Assembly (NCBI GenBank): GCA_015680635.1
Contig: JAABOA010000024.1
Location: 1-13,770, forward strand
DNA length: 13,770 bases
Direction of reading: 5' to 3'
Origin: Lunasporangiospora selenospora
Taxonomy: Eukaryota > Mortierellomycota > Mortierellomycetes > Mortierellales > Mortierellaceae
A program made the position numbers and the translations under genes. Shown here in pieces: positions 8,168 to 13,770 of the stretch. Under the pieces are notes generated by a model. It did not search any database. It had not been told where the DNA came from and saw only the letters and a list, made by a program, of their open reading frames with translations. The number at the start of each line of letters is the position of its first letter. Positions within the stretch are counted from its first letter, which is position 1.

Positions 8168-11100
8168 ATGACCGGAAATAGAGAATCTAACAGTAGTGGA
8201 AGTGGACGACGGAAATCAAGCACCGTGTCTTTACCGTCGGAGCGCAAATCACCGCCATTTCTTCCGCATATAGGTAGGTGGTTCAAGTTTTCGACCTATT
8301 CTACGAACAGAGCATGATCGTGGGACTAAAAAAAGAAGTCGTTTCGGTTGACTTTTACGCTTGTAGATGACTATGATATCGTTGGAACTCTGCCAGGATT
8401 CGAAAAAACACGTGGCTCGGACGCGACCAAACTGACCAAGAGCAAGAATGTATGTGCTATGATGTCGCATGGTGGCGCACTAGGAAGGGGGAGGATTGAT
8501 TTCCAGACACTTATTTCTCTCAATGTAACATTGTTTTATTATCCAATGAAGCCCTTGTCTGATGTTGATGAAGACGAAGGTAATTGCTCTAATCCTCTAT
8601 TGGATTTGGAATAGCCAACGCTTGGATTATTACAGAAAGCTGCGTATTAACTCTTGACATTCGATTGACTCACGGATAGAGCCTACTCTAGTGAAAAGGA
8701 AAAAACTCACAAAAGAACCCAAGGCGGGACAGCCATCTTCTCAGGGATCTACTGCTGTCACTAAAGGTCGAAGGAGGAGTGTATGTTGATGCGTCTTTTT
8801 ATGCAATTTTACGAGCCTTGTATTTCAAACGCGTTCCCAAAGCTGACATTTCTCAATCGACCTGTGAAACGTCATAAAGTCCATTCCATCAGATTTATCT
8901 GTAAAGCTAGACTCGTCGGCCAAGTCACCTCAGCTACTGCCCACACCACCTCTGTCCAGCAAATCACCAACAGTGTCTAGCTCGAAAGCACCCATTGCAA
9001 CCCCGACTCGCTCGAACCAGTTAACAGAGCCCAAGGTCAGGATTAACACCTCAACTAATCCAAAGAAAGCTTTTGGACCTGCACGTCAGCATCCGAACCA
9101 GGCAATGTTATTGTCTGTTCATGTGGGCACCAAGACCGAGTTTACGACTGCAGGCATGTCGGTCCACTTTGGGCAGGACCGAATTACAATCATTATCAAA
9201 AAGAATGCTACCCGGATTATGCATTCCGATATTAGGCTGATGGAGGTGAGTAAGAGCATTGCACTACTGGAGCCTCTTGCTGTTTTCAATCTCGTTCAAT
9301 ATATCAGGACTCTGTCGACCATTCACGTCTTCTCTTGATTAACAGCGCCTACTACGATAACAATTCCACAAACAGTACTTTGCCGACTCGGCCACCAAGA
9401 TCATTCAAATAACAACGCACGAAAGGCTCCCGGAGGGCTCAATCCTGGCACCTTATTACAACCCTACAATGAATTCAGGAAAAGGCCGAAAGATCACACT
9501 CTTGACGGACACAGAGTCATCCTTTTTGCTTGGGCATTGTGTTGTTCTAAAGCAAAAGCAGGTTGAAACAAAGGCATTATCGTAAGTCCTATCACTGTGT
9601 TTGTGAGAGAATGAGGACAATTGAAACTCTACTGATTCGCAACTGACATCCCCCCGCCTTCCCTTTTTTTTTATCACCTCGGGTCTTATTTGGGTGGCTA
9701 TACGACTCGACAAAAGATCTGATGCTGCCGACAAGATTCTTCAGATGAGTCGTAAAAGGTTTGCTTCCCCTCCCCCTTTTTTTTGTATTCTCAAAACCTT
9801 TTTGGGTGCGATTTTTGCACCCAGTGCCGCTCCCTAATATTCATTCCTATTTTGCTCCAATAGAGGGTCACCGGTCCGTAAGGCAGAGCCACAAGATAAT
9901 ATGTAAGCGTGGGATTAATATCAATCATCTGTATAGTGTTTTATCGTCTACCAGTCCCATTACGGAGCGCCTAACATTTCCGCCCGCATCGAACAGTCTA
10001 TTCACATTTCCATTTGGTAGCAACGGAAAGACAAAGTCAATTGCTGTTCATTCAGACGATTTAATGAGACTGGAGACCAAAGAGTTTTTAAACGACACGT
10101 TAATCGAGTTTGGTCTAAAGTAATTCAATGTTTGAATGCTTTGCGATGTGCTGCTATACGACGAGTTGAAAGATACTAATTTGATCATACTATATTGTTA
10201 TAATGCCTTAATGAATAGGTATATTCACGCCAATTCTGAGGCTCACAACCCTACACTTATGGATCAGGTCTACATTTTTAATCCCTTCTTTTTCCAGCGA
10301 CTGCTAGCAAAGTCCACGTATGTCTTGTGAAAGTAGCTTGTTTATTCAGCTTTTGAAAGAGAGGCCGACTTGCTTTTGAAAACTAACCCACCCCTGTTTT
10401 CTAGCAAGGGGACCGGCGGTGGATATGACACTGTCAAGGGCTGGACATCAAAGGTGGATCTGTTCAGAAAAAAATATATTATCATCCCGATCAATGAAAA
10501 GTAAGTTGTGGTGGATCCTCTCTATTGCTGTTGCTACCTTTGATTAGGAAAAAGATGTTCCCCCCGATGTATTTCATGGAATGATTAATACGCACACCTG
10601 TTTTTTCTCTGGAAAAAGTTTGCACTGGTACCTGGCCATTATTGTCAACCCGGGATTACTTGTAGCGGGCTCCTCTGCAGAAGTTGACATTGTCGCAACA
10701 TTAGCTACTGGCAAAGAAACTGCGGCGAACGGCTCCGAGTCGAGATCACCCAAGACGGAAGCTTCTGCATGCCTAACTAATATATCCTCGTCGTCACAAG
10801 ATACCAGCTTCTCAAACACAGAAGACAACGAGGCAGGATCTCCGACACTAGCAGGAACCGACTTGGAGGTGGATGTAGATTCATCAGAGGTGGATCCAAA
10901 GCAAGCATCGCGTCAAACCCATATTGATGCTGAAAAAAAGTAATTTTGACGCGCAATGTTCTACAAATGGTCGCACTCATCCTATGAACTCTTCTTTTTT
11001 TTGTCTTTCTCCCACTGGACTTATACGGAAATTATACTTCATCTTTATGCTAGGTGCTACATTCTCTGTCTAGACTCTTTAGGAGGGACCCACCCTGTAG

Positions 11101-11755
11101 TCTTCAAGGCACTCCGGTCCTATCTTCAGAATGAGTTATTGCACAAGAAGAATCTCTCGATTGCAGTCACTCCCAAATTGGTGGCAGGAAAGTACTCTTC
11201 AAAGGTAGGGTCTGCTTTCTCTCTTTCTTTCTTTTTGTTGTTTCCAATGTCGGTTGAACTTGCAATGTTTAGTTTTCAAGAATAAAAAAAAAGAAAAATA
11301 GTAATAATAAAAAGAAATACTGCACGATAGAATTTAACAATGGATACTAATTGGTACTTGTTCTTTTCTTGACAGTGTCCACGCCAAGGGAACCTTTGGG
11401 ATTGTGGCATCTTCTTATTGCATTATGCCGACGTCTTTTTGAGGAACCCAGTTGGGGTTCTCAACGCCATCGTAGTAAGTGGAGAGGGCGACACTGCTGG
11501 GGTTTGAATCAAAGTTCAACAGCGTATAGACTGACATTTCTTTCTTTTTATTCTGCACTACAGAACAGGACCGATGAGGAGGACCGATGGGCCTTGTCAG
11601 AACTATCGACTAGTCGGGAAAAATACAAGGAAGTTATTGTATCTCTTGCTGCACAGTTCAAGTCGAATCAAGGTGTTGTAGAGCTCACCAAAGATTCCGA
11701 GACGCATGGTAGAAAAGCCTCGGTGTTGACTGACAAGAATGGCGGAAGATCGTAA
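8168..11755 (+). CDS. Ulp2/SENP6-7-type SUMO-specific cysteine protease (C48), split catalytic domain
   Basis: The model joins 8168-8273, 8367-8449, 8507-8579 (or 8552-8579), 8680-8780, 8907-9245, 9376-9581, 9717-9758, 9864-9902, 9955-10119, 10219-10317, 10405-10500, 10619-10939, 11054-11204, 11376-11474 and 11564-11755, giving 703 residues. The N terminus is Ser/Lys-rich and disordered-looking. Residues about 187-300 are beta-rich (MLLSVHVG, RITIIIKK) and could be a PH-like fold. The C48 domain begins near 359: DDLMRLETKEFLNDTLIEF, GTGGGYDTVKGW, then catalytic H452 in NLHWYLAIIV, D564 in YILCLDSLGG, Q611 in CPRQGN and C617 in LWDCGIFLLHY. H and D lie 112 residues apart, against fewer than 20 in Ulp1. 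The insert is acidic and Ser-rich, as in SENP6/7. This class removes SUMO, especially chains, mainly in the nucleus. The start is uncertain; GTAAGC at the stop (TC|GTAAGC) leaves a longer C terminus possible. The total of 2112 nt is an exact codon multiple. Confidence 0.88.
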
Positions 11756-11892
11756 GCTTGTAGCAAGACTCCAATGGGTGTGGACAAGGGAAAGAAGTTG
11801 AGCACCCGGTTTGTCTAGGAGGGGGAGGTTTTGGACGCGTTGTGTCTACAAAAAAAGATTTTTTTGTCCCCCTTCTTCACTGCCCTGGTCTC

Positions 11893-11898
11893 AATAAA
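11893..11898 (+). promoter_or_regulatory. Polyadenylation signal AATAAA of the SUMO protease gene
   Basis: AATAAA starts 138 nt past the protease stop and 122 nt before the proposed start of the SETD9-like gene. Its position supports ending the protease transcript here. It also argues against using the upstream in-frame codon at 11831 as the next gene's start. Confidence 0.5.
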
Positions 11899-12019
11899 CA
11901 GGTCTTTGGCATGCACTGGCAGTGGTCGTGGAAACCAGGATTCGACATTAAAAACAGATCAACCACATTTTCATGAGCCAACCAATTCCTCTTTTTTGCA
12001 TGAGCTGGGATTTGGAAAC

Positions 12020-13084
12020 ATGTTCATGCGGGACTTTATCCATCGATTCTATCCATACCAGGCTCTCAAGCTGATGGTCCAACGGATGCGACCTGGGGTC
12101 ATTCAGGCTGTCCATGTCCATCCGTCATCCGATCTAGATACCTCATCCTTTGACCCCGACCAGGCTCGACGCCAACTTGCCAACTTTTTCCGGTCACTCA
12201 AGGCACTCCCGAACGGGCCTATTGGCCAACAGCATAAACCGGAGCCTTCTTTGTCGTCGCCTTTGTTGCTATCCCAGTCCCAACAACATGTCTGTGCTTT
12301 GCGCCGATCCGTGTTCCTAAATCATTATGGGTTCTATCTCGACATTGGTCCGTCTCAGATCCCCGATGCAGGATTAGGCGTCTATCTTCGCGGGGGACGT
12401 GTCCCCGCCGCAGGGACGGTCGTAGCTCTTTACCCAGGCACACTGTATCGTCCTGGAGAGGCTATTTTTTTCAACTCGATCCATAATCGATACATTCTCA
12501 AATGCAACGATGGGATCTATGTGGATGGGAAAGCCAATGGGTTGTCGGGTTCGATCTATCGTTCGTTGAATGGACGTGATAACTATCCGGGGATTACACC
12601 AACCACCGATATTTCGTGGATGGTCTCCTGGCCTACATTGATCGCGGAAGCAAAGGCCTCCTTGATGGCACCACCATCTTCAACAGCAGCAACAACAGAC
12701 AGAGCAGGCATTGACGGAAATGGTGACGAGATCAAGGTCGAGTCGACCCTAATCAAAAACCCGCTAGCCGTCGGACAAATCGTCAATAACGGAACGCGGA
12801 TTCATCCGCCCAATGTTCGATACCAAGAGCTGAATATCCGGACTATGGATTGTCCACTAGAATTACAAGAGTATCTACCCAATATTTGGAAGGAGGATGA
12901 CTGGCATCATGAAGGGATGGAATCGGTCCCTGAAGAGGATAAGGAAATGAAGAGTGACAGTAGTGTACATAATGGAGGTAGTAGTGGTAGCGGCGGTCTC
13001 GATTATTTGAGAACCATGGTTTTGGTCAGTACTCGAGCGATTGAGAACGACGAGGAACTCTTTTCTACATATATTGAACATTAG
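12020..13084 (+). CDS. SETD9-like SET-domain protein
   Basis: A single exon encodes 354 residues from ATG 12020. The open frame extends upstream to 11831, but those 63 codons contain the probable poly(A) signal of the preceding gene. The family's N-terminal pattern also begins right at this Met: FMRDFIHRFYPYQALKL resembles the start of animal SETD9. Diagnostic segments are GLGVYLRGGRVPAAG (118-132), ALYPGTLY (136-143), FFNSI...YILKCNDGIYVDG (150-170), SLNGRD (182-187), NPLAVGQIVNN (247-257), PPNVRYQE (263-270), EYLPNIW (284-290) and the end EELFSTYIEH (345-354). SETD9 is a small, poorly characterised member of the SET family, presumed lysine methyltransferase. Compared with the animal protein (about 300 residues) this one has a low-complexity insert near 215-245, before NPLAVGQ, and a Ser/Gly-rich one near 310-327. 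The gene is convergent with the next one and follows the SUMO protease with only 264 nt between stop and start. Substrate is unknown. Confidence 0.88.
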   Translation: MFMRDFIHRFYPYQALKLMVQRMRPGVIQAVHVHPSSDLDTSSFDPDQARRQLANFFRSLKALPNGPIGQQHKPEPSLSSPLLLSQSQQHVCALRRSVFLNHYGFYLDIGPSQIPDAGLGVYLRGGRVPAAGTVVALYPGTLYRPGEAIFFNSIHNRYILKCNDGIYVDGKANGLSGSIYRSLNGRDNYPGITPTTDISWMVSWPTLIAEAKASLMAPPSSTAATTDRAGIDGNGDEIKVESTLIKNPLAVGQIVNNGTRIHPPNVRYQELNIRTMDCPLELQEYLPNIWKEDDWHHEGMESVPEEDKEMKSDSSVHNGGSSGSGGLDYLRTMVLVSTRAIENDEELFSTYIEH

Positions 13085-13290
13085 ATGTAACAAGTAAAGA
13101 AGAAGAAAAAAAAATATGTAATATGAAGGCATAAAAAGTTGGCTTTGGAATCGAGACAACAAGTCGACTTTTCTTATTCCTTTTGTTCTTTTCGTGTCTC
13201 GATCCACTTTATGTAAACTCTCTTTCTTCTTTCCATTCTTTGTTTTTTTTCTTTCATTTTACTCTTTTTTTTTCTTTTTTTCTTTTTTTG
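13085..13290. other. Convergent 3' intergenic spacer
   Basis: This 206-nt spacer separates the stop of the SETD9-like gene (+) from the stop of the TAF4-like gene (-). The left part is A-rich and the right part T-rich (13240-13293), so each gene sees an A-rich 3' region on its own sense strand. No gene or canonical AATAAA is visible on either strand. Confidence 0.6.
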
Positions 13291-13770
13291 TTACTTTAGC
13301 AATTTCGCGTAACTCTTGATTAGGACCCTCTGTCCACTGCCTTCACCACCCCCGCCACCACGATCCCGTTCTAGACAAAAGAGCGCATCTTTGATATTGA
13401 CTCTCCGGGAGGTGTCGCGTAGGCCAGAGGGACGGCCAACAGTCGATGGGGGTAGGACCATGCTTCCTCCACCAGGGGTAGAGGCCGTTCTCGTCAGAGT
13501 CGAAGGTGGATGTGCTGAAGAACCTGAGCTCGATCCAGCAGCTCCCGAACTGCTCGCGTTCAGAGTCGAGCTTCGAGAAAGGGGTGGTCTCGCAGATGTT
13601 CCAGAAGCTGAAGGTGAACTTGCTGCCGCCGCCGCCGCTGCACCTCCAGAACTGGAACCAGCTCCTGATGGCAATGGGGATGAGGCTCCACCAGCGGCTC
13701 CACCAGCAGCACCTCCACCAGCAGCACCTCCTCCTCCTGCTCCTCCTGCTCCTCCACCGCCCATCATCCA
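13291..13770 (-). CDS. TAF4-like TFIID subunit, C-terminal end (partial)
   Basis: On the minus strand an open frame runs from the window edge to a stop at 13291-13293. The last 40 residues, SRRVNIKDALFCLERDR...VLIKSYAKLLK, match the invariant C terminus of TAF4 (in animals RVNLRDLIFCLE...LYKALLK). TAF4 pairs with TAF12 through a histone fold and is a core scaffold subunit of TFIID, which loads RNA polymerase II at promoters. The conserved histone-fold part should lie beyond the right edge. Upstream of the conserved tail are about 110 residues of Gly, Ala, Ser and Pro, encoded by short GGT/GCT-type repeats and probably a disordered linker. A Met pair near 13762-13767 is preceded in frame by Trp, so it is unlikely to be the real start. 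Convergent with the SETD9-like gene. Identification rests on the C-terminal motif alone, but that motif is distinctive. Confidence 0.8.
   Translation of the reverse strand, partial: WMMGGGGAGGAGGGGAAGGGAAGGAAGGASSPLPSGAGSSSGGAAAAAAASSPSASGTSARPPLSRSSTLNASSSGAAGSSSGSSAHPPSTLTRTASTPGGGSMVLPPSTVGRPSGLRDTSRRVNIKDALFCLERDRGGGGGEGSGQRVLIKSYAKLLK

Noticed and set aside
11831-12019. 63-residue N-terminal extension of the SETD9-like protein
   Set aside because: It contains the probable AATAAA of the upstream gene, shows no family similarity, and the recognisable family N terminus starts at the Met encoded at 12020.
12219-12786. Minus-strand frames inside the SETD9-like gene
   Set aside because: Antisense shadows of a strongly supported plus-strand exon.
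1-13770. CRISPR array, integrase, transposase or phage-like genes
   Set aside because: None was seen. The content is eukaryotic housekeeping genes with spliceosomal introns; the only repeats are microsatellites, homopolymers and short tandem copies.

Overview
This is eukaryotic, fungal chromosomal DNA. The genes are split by many short GT-AG introns (about 50 to 460 nt), intergenic spaces are short and rich in T, C or A runs, and the products are nuclear-encoded housekeeping proteins: a GH72 wall glucanosyltransferase, a ribosomal protein, a mitochondrial import receptor, a SUMO protease, a SET-domain protein and a TFIID subunit. Gene structure and protein style suggest an early-diverging fungus such as Mortierellomycota or Mucoromycota. 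That placement is inference; no marker here proves it.

Layout, left to right. 1-1244: no supported gene; promoter side of the first gene, with a GC-rich inverted repeat. 1245-2766 (+): two-exon Gas1-type beta-1,3-glucanosyltransferase with an X8 module. 2767-3639: its 3' end and the upstream side of the next gene. 3640-4482 (+): 40S ribosomal protein eS27, whose tiny first exon is not securely placed. 4758-7017 (+): five-exon gene whose first three exons encode a Tom20 import receptor, and whose fourth and fifth exons run on without a stop into a MYND zinc finger and SET domain. 7018-8078: mostly non-coding, possibly holding 5' exons of the next gene. About 8168-11755 (+): fifteen-exon Ulp2/SENP6-7-type SUMO protease with a long insertion inside the catalytic domain. 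12020-13084 (+): single-exon SETD9-like SET protein. 13291-13770 (-): C-terminal end of a TAF4-like TFIID subunit, running off the right edge.

The most unusual object is the Tom20-MYND-SET fusion. An outer-membrane import receptor carries a SMYD-like module on its cytosolic side, and three key positions of the SET catalytic motifs appear substituted, so the module may bind rather than methylate. Two SET-domain genes flank a SUMO protease gene, and a transcription-factor gene is next door. I see no evidence that these genes act as one system, since fungal neighbours are usually independent. No transposase, integrase, CRISPR, rRNA or tRNA was found.

The exon models were assembled by eye from splice signals and frame continuity. 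The Tom20-SET model closes as 1443 nt (480 residues plus stop). The SUMO protease model closes as 2112 nt (703 residues plus stop) across fifteen exons. Exact splice sites need transcript data, especially in the 5' parts of the eS27 and SUMO protease genes.
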